From assembly GCA_964007475.1 (NCBI GenBank), contig OZ023273.1:146107308-146171307 (forward strand): a stretch of 64,000 bases of DNA, written 5' to 3'. The translations under genes and the position numbers were made by a program. Position 1 is the stretch's first letter; each line of letters opens with the position of its first letter. The stretch comes from Hybos culiciformis. Its lineage: Eukaryota; Arthropoda; Insecta; Diptera; Hybotidae. Under the pieces are notes generated by a model. That model made no database searches, was not told the DNA's origin, and was given only the letters and a program-made list of their open reading frames with translations. Positions 23,005 to 36,980 of the stretch are shown here, piece by piece.

Positions 23005-26000
23005 CTAGTTAATTGAAAATTATTTAAATATTAAAAGAAAATTTATTAATTTGTTCACAAATAATAATAATAATGATAAATAAATGATAATAATAATACA
23101 ATCATCTTAATATTATGTTTATATTTGTCATTGAATAATATTAAGATATTAAAAAACTTTCAAGTTGCATAACAGTTGTAAGTCCTTATAGAGCTTCTTC
23201 CTCACTACATAAGTCCGTTACAAACTTTGCACAACTTAAATATTTTATTATAATACAATAAGTGACAAATTTAAACTATAATAAATTCAATATTTTAAGT
23301 CCTATAAATGTTTTGAAAAAAAAAAAAAATCACAGTTTTCAGGCCATAATAAAATAATATTTGAGTTGAAAAAATGTTTTTCTTGTAAAGTAATGAGACA
23401 TATTTATAAAAAACACAAAAAATATAATATAAAAAATTTTTCAAAAAATCCTTTTTTTTTTTTTAAAGCAACCCAAAATAATTGTTCTCAAGGCAAAAAG
23501 CAATTTTATTTAAAAAAAAATATACATGCAACTACAAATAATCACTCTTAACACATTCAATTTTAACGACTCACAACAAAAATCTTTCTCATAAAAATGA
23601 AAAATAGTACAAAATAAGATATCAATCATATATTATTAATTTAAGTAGTTATTTAATATAATAGTTTTAATAATTGTTATTATTAAATTAGTCAACAAAA
23701 AATTACTATTTTTTAAAGTATTCAAAAAACTTCAAAAAAAAGTTTTTGTTTTCTTTAGAACTTTCCAAAGACCAAAGAGACTGAATTATATTAAATTTAA
23801 TAAATCTTTTTTTTTAATGTTATTGATCTAAAAAAAAAATCTATATACATAAAACAAAACATTGAACATTGAAAACTCAGTGGTTGCTGAAAAAACACAA
23901 GAATAATAGTTTTTTAATGTAATATTTAAATTATTAAAATTAAAAATATTTAAACTATATAATTTTTCGACTTTATAATACCGTATTAATAAAAATTAGT
24001 CTAAATAAAATTTGCATCCCTAAAGTATTATAAACTTTTGTTAACATTGACTTAAACATAAAAATATATTCAATTCGAATTTTACTTCGTTAAATTAATG
24101 CTGTACCTAGTATGTAGAAAAATACCTGGTTTCTGGTTAGGATTATTTTTAACCAATTTTCAAGGTGGAAGTATTTCAGATCAAACATATTTATAAGAAA
24201 TTAAAAAGAAAAAGTTTCATAGATTTCAAAATGTTTCTTTTTTCGCTGAAAGAAATATAACGTACTTGTACTTTGAATTTGTACAGTTCATATATTAATG
24301 TTTTAAAATAGTCAGAATATTTGTTTTTGACTAATGTTAAATGAGCCCTGGTTACTATTATAGAAAAATGAAAAAAAAAAGCAAGCAAAACAAACATTAA
24401 AATATTTTAACTGCAAATATTGAAACTTTCTAAAAAGAAAAAGGTTTTATTCCTTTATTGATTTTTGCAGTACAAGTCAAAGATATAAAAAAATAGTAGA
24501 ACCTTGATGCGAATTCTTATTTATGTCCTTTCCTCTAAAAAGCATTAAAAATAAATTCGTGTTTCTCAGTAAATATGAATATTATTAATGATTATTGCAA
24601 TAGATCTAATTCACTTATTATCCCTTTAGTTGCCAAAGATAATATTGTTAAATTTCAATTTAATTTAAAAAAAAAGTTAATTATCTTTGTATTGAGTTAA
24701 AATATAAATAAGGAATGAAATTATTTTATATCATAAAAAGAATTAAACTAAAAACGGTTTAAGACCTTGATTCTATTTTTCTAATTTAAAAAAATATCCG
24801 GAATGCACGTTAATTAGTAAAAATGTTGGTCATAAATAAAATTAAATGGTAAAAAATTAGATATCAAAAAGTGTTAATATAATAAAATTATAATCGAAAA
24901 AATTATTAATTCTAAAATAAAAAAATTAATTAAATTTTTTCATACATATATACTAAAATAAACCCAAAATGAATATGTTTAAAATATGAATAAATGTTTT
25001 ATTTAAAAAATGAGAAGCCAAAAAGTTTTGCCGTTGACCATTATATTGCATTAAAATTAGATAAAACAGATTTGATGAATAGATTTTTACGGATAGAAGA
25101 TGAAACAGCAATTAAAAGCCACATGTTAACATAATTTCTTGCATTTTGTTTACGATGAACACTGATTTTTTTTTTTGAATTATATATTTTCTTTTGCATT
25201 ATTTTTTTAATAAAAAATTGATGATTTGTTTTTGTAATAATTGAATATTGCAGCGATGTTGTATTTTTTATTTCTACTACAAGCATCTTAGATTATCAGT
25301 TTTCGTTTTTTTTTGCTGGAAAATGGTTAAAATGGTTAAGAAAAGACATTTATAACATATAATAATATTAAAGTTTGCGCAAAAAAAAAAAAATTATCTG
25401 AAAAAGAAAATTTTAAGCAATTATGTTAGAAACATTTATTGAAACAATTTACAAAATATTAAGCAAATTTATCTTTCTTTTAAATTTTCATAAAATATCA
25501 TGCAACAAGCTGCGCCAATTTTAAAAATTATATAATTAAAACCAATTTATTTTTCTTAACATGCTATTAAAAATTTTAAAAATTTCAAGAAAATTAGTTT
25601 TTTTTTTCTTTATAAAAAAAAAATATATATATTTAAAAGTTCAATAAACTTTGCAAAAGTTTCCGTTAAGTCTTTGATTTAAGATTTGAACCATGCAATA
25701 CCAACAGATCTAGAAAATAGTACTTTATAAAATAGTTAAATACTACTACAATTGACACCGAGAAGACTCATTGAAGCATTGGTGCGAAAAAAGAAAATTA
25801 CCAATTTTCAAGCCTTCCTGAGCCTTTCTTACATTGAACCTAAAAATATTTTTATCATTATAATTCTCACACATTTAGCTATAGCTAGATCAATCGTTTA
25901 AAAATTTAAAAAAAAAACTTCGTGGGTCCACACACTTGAATTGAACTTTGTTATTTAGTAAAAAAAAAATACGCAAAGTGGGTGTTCTTCCAATTTTATT

Positions 26001-26623
26001 ATTTATGAATTATGAATAAATATCTGCTCTGTTGGCTCGGGTTCACAATATTATTTAATTTTTTGCAAAATTTTTGACTTTATAAAATTAAAAAATAAAA
26101 CATTTCAGTGAAAAGCATTATGTGTCGTTTACGTTGAAAATGTCCTAAATCTAAAACACTTAAAAAAGCGAATTAGATTTTTTAGGATTAAAAGTTCCAA
26201 ATTGCATCCAATCCACTTTCAAAGTAAAAGCACATAAAAGAGTCGATGAAATTTTAAAATTTTCGATATAAAAAATAAAATCATGCAATTCTTGCAGCAA
26301 CAGAAAAATAAATGAAAACAGTTCTGAAAGTTTTACGTAATTGAAACTTGTATTTAGTTTCTAAAAATTTTGAATTTAATCAAAAAATAATAGAAAGAAT
26401 TAAAAAAAAAAACTTAAAAAAAACTGATTTTTAGGATAATATTTTTTTTTAGTGAAATGTAAATTTTTGAAAGTAAATAATATATATATTTAAAAAATTA
26501 ATGAATGCATGTATTTTAGTAGAAAAAAATATATGAAAATTTAAAATGTGTTGTTCTTTGTTATATGATAAAAATGTTTTTTGTTTTTTCGTGAACCATT
26601 TTAAACCATGTAAGAAAACTTAC
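23005..26623 (-). other. shot intron between plakin repeats and rod (3.6 kb)
   Basis: A/T-rich intron with AAT-type microsatellite tracts near 23062-23099. It carries the candidate 7-nt microexon at 25833-25839. No other coding segment recognised; short open frames here look like chance. Confidence 0.8.
25833..25839 (-). CDS. shot: Candidate 7-nt microexon joining linker to rod
   Basis: GTTCAAT lies between a strong acceptor (AATATTTTTAG) and a GTAAGA donor in the intron between the plakin-repeat exon and the rod. Spliced after exon 10 (phase 2) it reads Gln-Phe-Asn and restores phase 0, exactly what exon 12 needs. It would let isoforms without plakin repeats keep exon 10. A later donor (38-nt form, to 25802) leaves the wrong phase for exon 12. 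Only the splice-signal logic supports it. Confidence 0.35.
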
Positions 26624-29600
26624 CCTCTGCTCAGCTGGTAATAATAAACCTTTTTCGGCTGCCTTAACTAAATCCATATTATTTTTTGAATCATTTTTAT
26701 CATGATATTTTCCGTCAATCCCATCAATTAAACCTGAGGTGATAGCGGCAACTAACGGTACGATTTCATTTCTATTAGAAATATTTCGCACAACTGTTGT
26801 TGTCGGGTCAATTAATCCATTATGAATGCAATCCGAAATTGTTAATCTTTCGCGCCCAACAGTATCAGTTACGTTGAATTGGAATGGATCTGTTATACAA
26901 CCAGTAGTTGGATTGTACAAATTAAATGATATGGCCTCCAATAAGCCAAATGATTTTTTTGGTGTTACAATTAAGCTCCTCTCAATGGCATCTTCTAATG
27001 AATACAATTTTGACGTTTTCGAATCCAAAACATTCGCTTTATCTGAGTCCATTAAGCCTCTGCGGAAAGCTTCAGGCAAGCGCACTAATTTATTTTTGGC
27101 TGTGTCTTTAACTAGCGCTGAATCTGGATCGATAAGACCCAATGTAGTAGCATCTTTTAAGGAATACTCTTTTGCTTCTGAACTAACTTTTTCTGTTTTG
27201 CCTTGCTTAAGATTTTCAATAGTCATAGTGAAGGGATGACTTAATTTACCAGTAGATAAATTTAGATATTTTGATTCAATTGCATGATCAAAAGTAATCG
27301 GTTCTTCAATATAAACGATTAATGTCGGGTCAAATGCAAAAACAAATGCTTTTGGATCGATTAGAGTGCGTTTTTTAATATCGACGTCACCATTCTCTAT
27401 TCCTTCTTTGAGAAGAATAAACTTACTTTTGAAGTTTTTATAAACACATGTTTCTGGATTAATGATTTCATACTGTATCGCTTCTTCAAGTGTCATTTCT
27501 CTCGGTTTACTAGCTATTTTACTAACTGGAGATGTTGCTAACAAATCAACACTATTTTCTCGCTTTACTATCGGACGTTCAGTTATTGGTTTACGAACAC
27601 TAATTAAAAGTCCCCGATCAAAAGCGACTGGATAGTTATAAAACGTTTTAGTTTTAGGATCTAAAACGCGACCTTTAACTACATCAATATTGCCGTTTTC
27701 AATTGCAACCATAAGAGGACTATCGATACCTGTTACAAGATTCTTAAATGCAGTCGTATTGGGATCTATTAAGCCATTTTCGATTGCTCCTAATAGAGAA
27801 TAAAATTCTCCATTACTAGGGTTAACAAACTTTCCTGAATCTGGTCTATATAGTTTCATTCTCAAAGCTAATTCTAGCGATAATAGTTTTCTGTTACTAA
27901 CAATTAAACCTTTTGAGCGAGCGGCTTGTAAATCCAGGCGACTACCATCAGGATATGTGTAACAACCGTCTAAATCATCTATAATTTTTTCTTGAATGGC
28001 ATTACCTAAGCGGATATATACTCCATTTCGAATGTCTTTTACTAGACTAGAAGAAATACTGACAACATCTTCTACGCAAGCTTCTCTTAATGTCATTAGT
28101 CTATTACTTACAGGATGTAGAACTTTTCGAGATTTAGTATCATAAAAGTGCATAGCTAAAAGTTCATATAAACCGAAGCCAGCGCTTTCAATATCAATTA
28201 AAAGACCCAAAGACATTGCTTCATTTAATGGAATAAATAAATCAGTTCCTGGCTCTCTAAATACTCCTTCTCTTTTATCGATCAAACCACTTCGGCAAGT
28301 CTCAGATAATGTGCGTAAAATTTCTGTATCTTCATTAAAATAACAAGGCAATTGTGGGTTTATAATAAATTTACGCATTGCTTCTAGTACTGTTATTTTT
28401 CTCCCAGTTTTCACATCTAGCAATTTACCGTTTTTGTCGTCATACAACCCTTGATGTATTGCCCTTTGTATGCTTATGGGTGCTTTAGTGTCAGATAAGA
28501 TTCCAACGTCAAAAGCATGTTTTAATGTTATTTTTGAGTTATTATAAGTTACTTTTGAACTTACTGGATCAATAACTCCAGTTCTAGTTGCTTTGACCAA
28601 GTCACAATTGTTATACAAACCGGTTTTGAAGTCACGAATTTGAACTGATTCGGAGTCTATAAACTTTTCTTCCACGACTCTTCCGAACGTCAATTTTTCA
28701 CCTGTTTTTGGATTCATAAACAGGCCGTCTTTTTCACTATAAACGTTCTTAATAAGAGCCTCTGCCAAACTCAAGGGTGGTTTCGCTTCCACCAAAATCC
28801 CGGAATCAAACGCTTCTTTAAAATTAACAGAGTTTCCAAATTGATCTATAACAGTCCCTTTCTGTGCATCAATCATACCTTTCTCAACTCCAGAATCAAA
28901 TGGTAAAACCTTTCCATCTATATTTACAATGGTCGATTCAGGATCAAGAATTCCTCTACGAATGGCATGTTCAGTCGAGAGTATTTCACGGGTTATAGTA
29001 TTACTGAATTGACCAGTATTCGGGTCGTAAAGGCCACCATAAATGGCATCAGGTAAGCTTCTTTTACGTTTCGGCGGAATAAGAGTTCGATTTTCTAAAG
29101 CTTCAACTAAAGTTAGTTTAATACCGGAATTGGTATCAACTAATAAACCAGCTTCTGGATCTAAATAACCAAGCTTTATAGCCTCAATTACAGAAATAAT
29201 TGTTCCAGTCTTAGGATCCAGAATAATTAGTTCATGAGGATTAATAGTACCTTTACTTAACGCGTCTTTGAGAGTGATTATTTCTTTATCAATTGAGAAT
29301 TTTCCTGTGTGTGGATCATAAAGACCCCTTAAAAGACAATCAACTAACGATAGCGGTTTAGTCAAACTTATTATGAAACCTTTATCAAATGCTTGATCTA
29401 AAGTCAATTTCGGATTCGTCAATATACCAGTTTTGGGGTCCAATAATCTAGTTTTAATTGCTGCAGGCCCAGGTACTAAGGTACAATCTTTCTCATTTTT
29501 TATTAGACATGTATTAACTTCTAAAAATCCGGTTTTTATGGCTTGGCCTAGTTCCATTTTTTCACCTGAGGCGGGATTTAAAATTTTACCCGTTTCTGGT

Positions 29601-32600
29601 AAATAATATTCACGTTGAAGAGATTCAACTAAACTCCAGCAAACTGGATTCGTTTGTATAATATTACGTTCAATGCCAACGTCAAATGAAATCAACTCAT
29701 TTGTTTTCGTATCTTTTATACGCCCAGTTTCAGATATGACCAAATTTTCTATTAAAGCGCTATCAAGAGGTAAAACTTGATTTGTTTTTGAATCATGTAT
29801 GATAGAAATTTTTGGATTCACCAAACCTATTTCTATAGATTTTTTAACGTCGACCTGATTCTGCGATTCTGAATCATATAGTTTACCTGATTCAGGATCA
29901 TAAAGACCTGTGCGAACAGCTGCCTCTAATGATATAGGTTTTCTAGCACCAGGAACTAAATAACCTAACCTGAATGCTTCTTCCAATGTAATGACATTTC
30001 CAGTTTGAATATCCATCAAAGTCCCTGTTTCTAGATCTACAACTCCCAACTCAATTGCCATACGCAGAGGAATAACTTCGCCACTGACTGGATCGCGTAC
30101 TGATATAGAATGAATATCAATTTTACCCGAATTAATAGCATCGTTAATCGAAATCGTTTGACCATTGTCCAAAACGCACTTACCAGTTTTGGAATCAATT
30201 AAATTTTCCATAGGTTTTACCATTTCAATTTTTGGAGTGCCTCGAATAATCCATTCACGTTTAATACATTCAAAAAATGGAACTTTTTTACCAGTTTTTG
30301 GATCAACCATGTGACCAGAGTGTTTATCTAATAATGGTCTTTCAAGGGCTACATCTAGTGTCTCATATTTCTTTAAATTGAAATTTTTGACAAGAATTGA
30401 AGACGGATCAAACACGTTCATTTCGAACACTAAAGTTTGGAATGAAATTTTTTGTTTAGTGTTTGGATCTACGAAAAATTCATTTTCTATGTCATATATT
30501 CCTGCCTCATGTAATTTTTCTGGTGTTAATTCATCCTTAGGATTGATTAGATAGGAAACGGATTCTAATTCCACCAAATTGTTGTCAATTATCTTAATTT
30601 CGTCTAATGGACTTAATTGATTATCATCAAGTAACTCTTGAATATTGTTTGCTTGTTCTTTTCCATCAACAATAACTTTACATTCATCAGGTGTAATAAT
30701 TTTTTGTTCGATTGCATCTCCAATAGGTAAAATCTGTGGCTTCACGGGTTGTTTTTCATCAAAAATGTCATCTGTTTTTTTGTAAATATCTGCTTTTTCG
30801 GCATTAATGAAATCGATGGTAGTACTATGATCAGATTTAGTCGAAGTTTCATTAGGAAATTTATTTAAGTCGGTAATAATTGTTTTTTCTGTTATTGTGC
30901 TTGCTGACGTAACAGTAAATGTTTCAGGAATCGATGTTTCAGTTTTAGTAATAATCTCTTCAATTTTTGTCGTTTGTCCAATTGGTTTTTCAGTATCAGA
31001 GGATTTTTTCTCTTCTTTCATTTTATTTTCAGATAAAGATACTTTTGTTTCACTTTCTATGAATGATTCAGATGTAGGTTTGCTATCTTTGCTTAATGCA
31101 TTTTTTACTGCCTTACCTGTTGCTATCGCAGCTATGATAGGTGAAGCTGCAATTCCCGCAACTAATAAACCTCCAGTCTTGGCAACATCTTTAATTTTTT
31201 TGGCTACTTCTGATTTTGGAACAATTGTCGTATCTTTTAATTTTTCATCTGTACTCTTCGAAACTATTTGTTCTTCTCGTAAAATATTAGATGTAGTGGT
31301 AGTTGTAGTCGTAATAGTCATTTGACCTGAGCTTTTAATAGATTCAACAGTTGAATTTGATGTGCCGTCTGGCATGTCTAAAATTTGGGTTATCGTTGTA
31401 ATTGTTTCATTTGTTTTTGTTTCTGGTGCCTTCATTGAAATTCCTGTGCTTAAATCTTTTTCAGGAGTTTTAACAATGTATGTAGTTTTTGTTATTTCGG
31501 GAGCGGTCATAACTTCAATATGTCTGGTAGATGAAGAAACGTTAGGAATTTCAATTTCTTCTTTCCTATTAGGAAATTCAGAATACTGAATAACTTCACT
31601 ACATTCCTCAGTAAAAGAAGGTATTAAGGCAATGCTTTTTTCTGACGACGATGGAGATTCAATTTTTTGAGTATTAGAAGATGGACTAGTAAATGAATTA
31701 TTTCTTTCAGCATTTAAGAAATCGTTAATGGAGGGTTTTTTTGTTTGTGGAAGTGTTGCGTCATCCAATTCATCAAAAGGTTGAGAAACAATTTTTTCAG
31801 AAAGGGTTGATTCGGTAGTAGTGGTAATAGAAGTGATCGTTTCCGTGGACATGGTAGATTCTGATGGAGCTATATAACCAGAAGGCTTTTCTTTTTTTGA
31901 TGATTTTGCTGCGATTTCGGTCACTTTTGATATTGGTTCAATAATTTTTGGTTCCGTACTTGACTTGACAATTTCTTCAGTTTTTTTCAATTCTATAGGT
32001 TTGAGAGTAGAGGTCACACCTTTTTTTGGTAATTTGATCTCTGATTCGCTAAGAGAAATTTCTATTTCAACCTTATCTTTCATTGGAGACTTTTCTGTTT
32101 TCCTATCAGTTGGGAATGGTTTTTCAATGTTCCTGTCTTTGGGAACAGGTTTTGCTATTTCTTTAATTAAAGGTTTTTGTTCTTCAGTTGAAATAGATAC
32201 TCTAGTTCTTGAATCTTCTGAAATTCTTTCTGTTGGAACAGGCTTTTCTGCATTTCGAATTTTTGGAACAGGTTTTTCTTCTTTCTCACTTTTTTTGATT
32301 ATTTTTTTGATAGCACCTACAGCTGCTGCTCCTACTAAAATTGGAGAGGCTACAACCCCACCCACAGCTAATAAACCCATTTCAGCCGCTTTCTTCACAC
32401 TAAACGAACCGCCACTTTTGGAACGAATTTCACCGGTGTTAGGATCTATCAAACCAGATTCTACACTCTGTTGCAAAGTCTGAATTCTTCCGGTGGGAAT
32501 GTCATAAATAACCGATTTAGAATCGATTATGCCTTCTTTCATGGCGTCAGATAATGTTAATAAACGTTCCGGATTCTTCGGATCATGAAAATGTTTGGTT

Positions 32601-35600
32601 TTTTCATCAAAAATTTGGTCGTAAGCTTCTGAAATTGACATGTTTTCCGATTTTGGCTCTGTTTCTACAGTACAAGAAGTGATTTCTATTATACCATCGT
32701 TAACAGCTTTTTGAACAGGTATTTCTCTTCCGGACTTGGGATCGGTGTAAGTTTGATTATGAATATTAATTAATCCATCTCTAATAGCATCACTTAAATT
32801 CTGTTTCACCTCCTTTGTGGATAAAGTTTCTTTCGACTGTGATTCTTCTTGAGCAATACCCCTTTCCTTGGCTTCATCTAACGTTATAATTTCGCCTGTG
32901 TAGATATTTTGTATTTGGTCTGATGATATTACAGCATATCCTTGAAGTAATTCGATAGTTTTAGTTGTTACAGTATGCACAGATGTAACTGTTTCAGTTA
33001 CTGACGTTATTGGGCCAGTTGAGTGTGAAACCACATATTCAGAAAAGGGTTTAATGATCAATAAGCCCGATTCAACTGCATGTGACACTGATAATTGGTC
33101 ACCAGATTTGGGATGAGTGAAAGTGTTAGTTTCAGAGTTAATCAAACCTGCATCTAAAGCTGGTATTAAATCGATTGCATTTGCGTTTGGAGGGAATGGT
33201 ATGGAGAAAATAAAATCTTCATCGATGGCTTGTTTAATTGGAATGCTCTCACCAGTAAGTGGATGTGTAATTTCTTTTGTTCTTGTATTAATAAGACCTT
33301 TTTTCATGGCAACGGGGAAAGTCATTCCAGCTGGTGGAATATTTTCAACTGCCTTGTTTTCTTCTATTGGATCAAAGATGTCACTGTTTATGGCATCAAG
33401 TAAGTCCATAGGTCCCATTGAAGTTTTGACTCTAGATTGGTTTTCATCTAAAACACCACTTTTGATAGCTTCTTCGACCGTGGTTTTGGGCTTTCTTAAT
33501 TTGGATTTGGGGTCAAGAACTTCACAAATTATAGCTTCTTTAATCGATAAAGAGGATCCAGTTTCAGGATGTACAATTTGAATAGATTGGGGATCAATGA
33601 GCCCTTGATCTTTCAAGCGAGGTACACTAAGACTCTTTGCTAATGGAATCAATATGTTATTCGTGCTTAAAGGATCTAGAATTCCTTGGTCAACGGCTTG
33701 TGCCAAATTTAAGATAGTTCCTCTTTGGGGATCAATTACTTTACCTCTATTACCATCAATTAATCCTTTTTCAAGCGCTTCACCAATTGACAAAAATTCA
33801 ATATTATCTGTAGTAAAATTAGATTTATTTTCAAGAATTTCAGCGGTTTCTTGATCTATTAATCCTTTTTTAAGAGCATCCTTGGGTTTTATAATTTGTT
33901 TACGCATTTTTTGTAGAACATTGGTTTTTTCGGTAGAAGTATGCATAGGGTGATTAGTTACATCGACATGTTTAATAGTAAACGAATATTTATCTGGTGA
34001 CATTTTTTCGGGACTTCGCCTTGTTGGAGTTTTTGTTGGAGTAGAGCCCTTTGAAGAATCAAAAGATAGTTGATCTCTGGACACTATACCTCGTTCATAT
34101 GCTAATTCTATAGGAATTTGCTCTCCAGTTCTTGGGTCAGTTACAAATCTAACTGTTTTAAGAGCGCCTTCCGAAGCAATTAACGGCGCACCGGTTACAA
34201 TAAGGATTCCTAGTTTCGCTGCTGTTATTAGATCTAAATGACTACCTGATTTATCTATAATGTCTCCTGTATTTGGATTTATAATACCATTTTCAATTGC
34301 TTGCTGAATCGTTAATAATTTTCCCGTTTTAGGATCATTAATTTTGCAAATATTTGGATCAATCAAACCTTGTAACACAGCGTTGAGAATATTTTCAGAT
34401 TGACGTGTTTGCGTGAAAATAACCAAAGCCGTAGATGGATCGTAAATTGCACCTGGAGCAATTTGAATTGGATCTGGACTGGTTAACTCTTTTTGGGAAG
34501 TTTGAACTTCTATAAATTTTGGAGGATTCTCATCTAATCGTGTGGAAACTTCAACCAAATCTGGCTGCCCCTCTATTTTAGTTATTTTTATTAATCGTTG
34601 ATTTCTTTGATCTATTTTAGAAGGTTGTTCGAGCAAAATTTTACCTTGTTCAATAGCTTGTTTCATATTTATTGTAATAGGCTTGTTATTACTATCTTTG
34701 TAATTTCCAGTTGAATCTAAAATTTTTTTCTCAAACGCTCGCTCCATTGTTATTCTACGAAGATTTTTTGGATCTATGACGGTCGCTGAATTACGATTAA
34801 TTATTTGTAATAATACGCATTCTTGCAAACTAACTAATCGGTCTGTGCCAGGAATTAAAAATAATCCAGTTTCAGGATCTAAAAGTTTTTGCTCGATCGC
34901 TTGAGCCAAAAACCACCCTTCTGGTGGTAATTCCAGTAGTTGTTTTTCTGTTGTATGCATTTTCTCGCGGATAATTGTTTCCGAATTACTACTATGAACT
35001 TGAATAGGTATTTCGACGGATTTTTCAATAATATTTTTTGATTTGATTTTGATTAGGTCAAGTTCTGGGATTATTTGCTTAGTAACAATTGTGAGAGTAG
35101 ATTTTGTATTCTGTTTACTACTCTTGGGTTCGGGAATTGTATAGTTTGGGTCCGGCTCGAGTAGTCCAAAGCTCAAAGCTTGTTGAACAGAGAAAACTTT
35201 TCCAGTTTTGGGATCTTTGAACAGTTGGCGATTTTCGTCAATTAAACCCTGACGAACGGCTTCTGTAAATGTCAAGATAACTTCACTTGATTGTCCACCT
35301 GCATTTTGTACAGTAACGTACCGTTTAACAGTTTTAGTAACAGTTTCAGTTGTTAAAGTAATATTCAATAAACTACTGAGAAGTAAAGCTCCTTCGGGTG
35401 TTATAAATTTGTTTTCAATTGCTGTATCTAAAGCAATTGGATTTTTTGTTTTCGGATCAATCAGATAACCAGTTTTGGGATCTAATAATTCTAAATAAAC
35501 CAAATCAATAACTGATAACTCCCTATCACTAGCGTCATGTACCCCGATTGGACGATTAAACATTTCATACACCTCACATCTAACTAAGCCATTTTCAACT

Positions 35601-36980
35601 CCAGTTTTTAAATCAATTAAATTCCCTTTACCTGAATCTAACAGAAATTCCCCATTTTTTCGTAATAAAATATCTTTACTAAATGCTATATTAAAGCTAA
35701 CAAAATCACCGCTGTATGGATCTTTGAATCCATCTATATTAAATATCGATTTTTGTGCTACAGAACTAATAAGGCCACGATCAACAGCTTCAGGAATGGA
35801 AATTTGCTCACCGGTAATTGTGTCTTTATATATGGATTCAGCTGGTAAAATAATACCATCAGCTATAGCAGCCGATAAAGTGATTAATTCACCTTTTTGT
35901 TTAGTTACACAATTTAGGGTATTTTCATCTAAGACACCTGAACTAATAGCTTGCATAATTGTTAGCTTCTCACGACGCATTGGACTTGTTATTTTACCAG
36001 TCGGTTTGTCGTACAAATTCAAATCACAAACATCCTTTAGAGTGAATGGTTTCACAATTAACTGACGATTTTTCGCTTCAAGAAAAGTCAATTTTTCTTT
36101 TGTCACTTGATTTATATATCGACCAGTTTTGGCATTAAGAATTTTTAATTTTAACGCATCATCTAATGTCACCTTAACATCGTTTTTAGCATCAGCAATT
36201 TCGCGTAAATTAGGATCTATTAATCCATTTGCAATAGCTGAATCAAGTCTAAATTTATCGCCTGAATTTCTGTCCGATATCCAACCACTTGGATCAACAA
36301 GACCATGACTAATAGCATCTGACAAACATAAAGCATTCGACTTAATTGTGACAGATTCGTGTCTTATTAAATAACCTTGTTCGTATGCTTCAGCAATACT
36401 AATTGTTTGATTTGAGTTCTCAAGACGATATAACCCTAATTTTGGATCGATTCGTCCGTCAGCAATGGCATCGGCAATACTCTTTGGTTGCTCACCACTA
36501 GCATCTACAACTTTTGTTACCTTAATTCGTTTTTCCGCCGTTTCGTAACCATTCTCAGCTTCTGATATTTCTTTTTGTATTACTTCTAATAAATTTAACG
36601 TACGGCCGGATTGTAAATCAACATTTCCATCAGCTGGTTGCATTAGATTGGCTAACAATTTCGGATCCATTAAACCCTCACGAACTGCTTGTTGCAATGT
36701 GATTCGTTGCAAACTTGGTAGCAAAATTTCACCAGTTCTAACATCTAAGATACGCATATGGATTGCATCACCAACGGTCAGAATTCGACGTGTTTTTGGG
36801 TCAATTATGCCAGGCATGCTTAATAGTTCTTTATTATCATCAGTTGTCAGCTTTTGACCTCTTTTCAAGCTTCGAATTTCATTGAAGTGAACGGAATCAT
36901 TTTTTGATGGCATTAATTCATGACTAGCATAGTCGGTTTTGTCATAAAATGTTGATGAAGTTACTTTTGAAGTACTGATT
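26624..36980 (-). CDS. shot: shot exon 11: giant plakin (plectin) repeat exon
   Basis: A single open exon of 10,357 nt, phase 2 to phase 0, about 3,452 residues, acceptor TTTTCAAG and donor AGG/GTAAGT. It consists of dozens of plectin/plakin repeats of about 38 residues with the core pattern GLIDPxTGxxxDPKTG followed by LxxAIxxG. The repeats occupy roughly the first 1,500 and last 1,380 residues. They are split by a Ser/Thr/Lys-rich, probably disordered region (about 32280-30560) holding two Gly/Ala-rich hydrophobic segments. In Drosophila, giant Shot isoforms with such repeats are linked to adherens junctions in epithelia; in plectin and desmoplakin the repeats bind intermediate filaments. 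With exon 10 it forms a cassette whose removal keeps the frame. The first base depends on the choice between two tandem acceptors. Confidence 0.97.

Noticed and set aside
24191..25286. Minus-strand open frames of 68 and 81 codons in the intron before the rod
   Set aside because: Lys/Phe/Ile-rich translations typical of A/T-rich DNA, without motifs or composition change.
26826..27239. Plus-strand open frame of 137 codons
   Set aside because: Also lies opposite the plakin repeats and mirrors their repeat period; no independent coding signal.
30897..33581. Long plus-strand open frames of 142, 172 and 154 codons opposite the plakin-repeat exon
   Set aside because: They are antisense shadows of the repetitive coding exon, where regular codon composition keeps the opposite frame open; no family resemblance or splice support.
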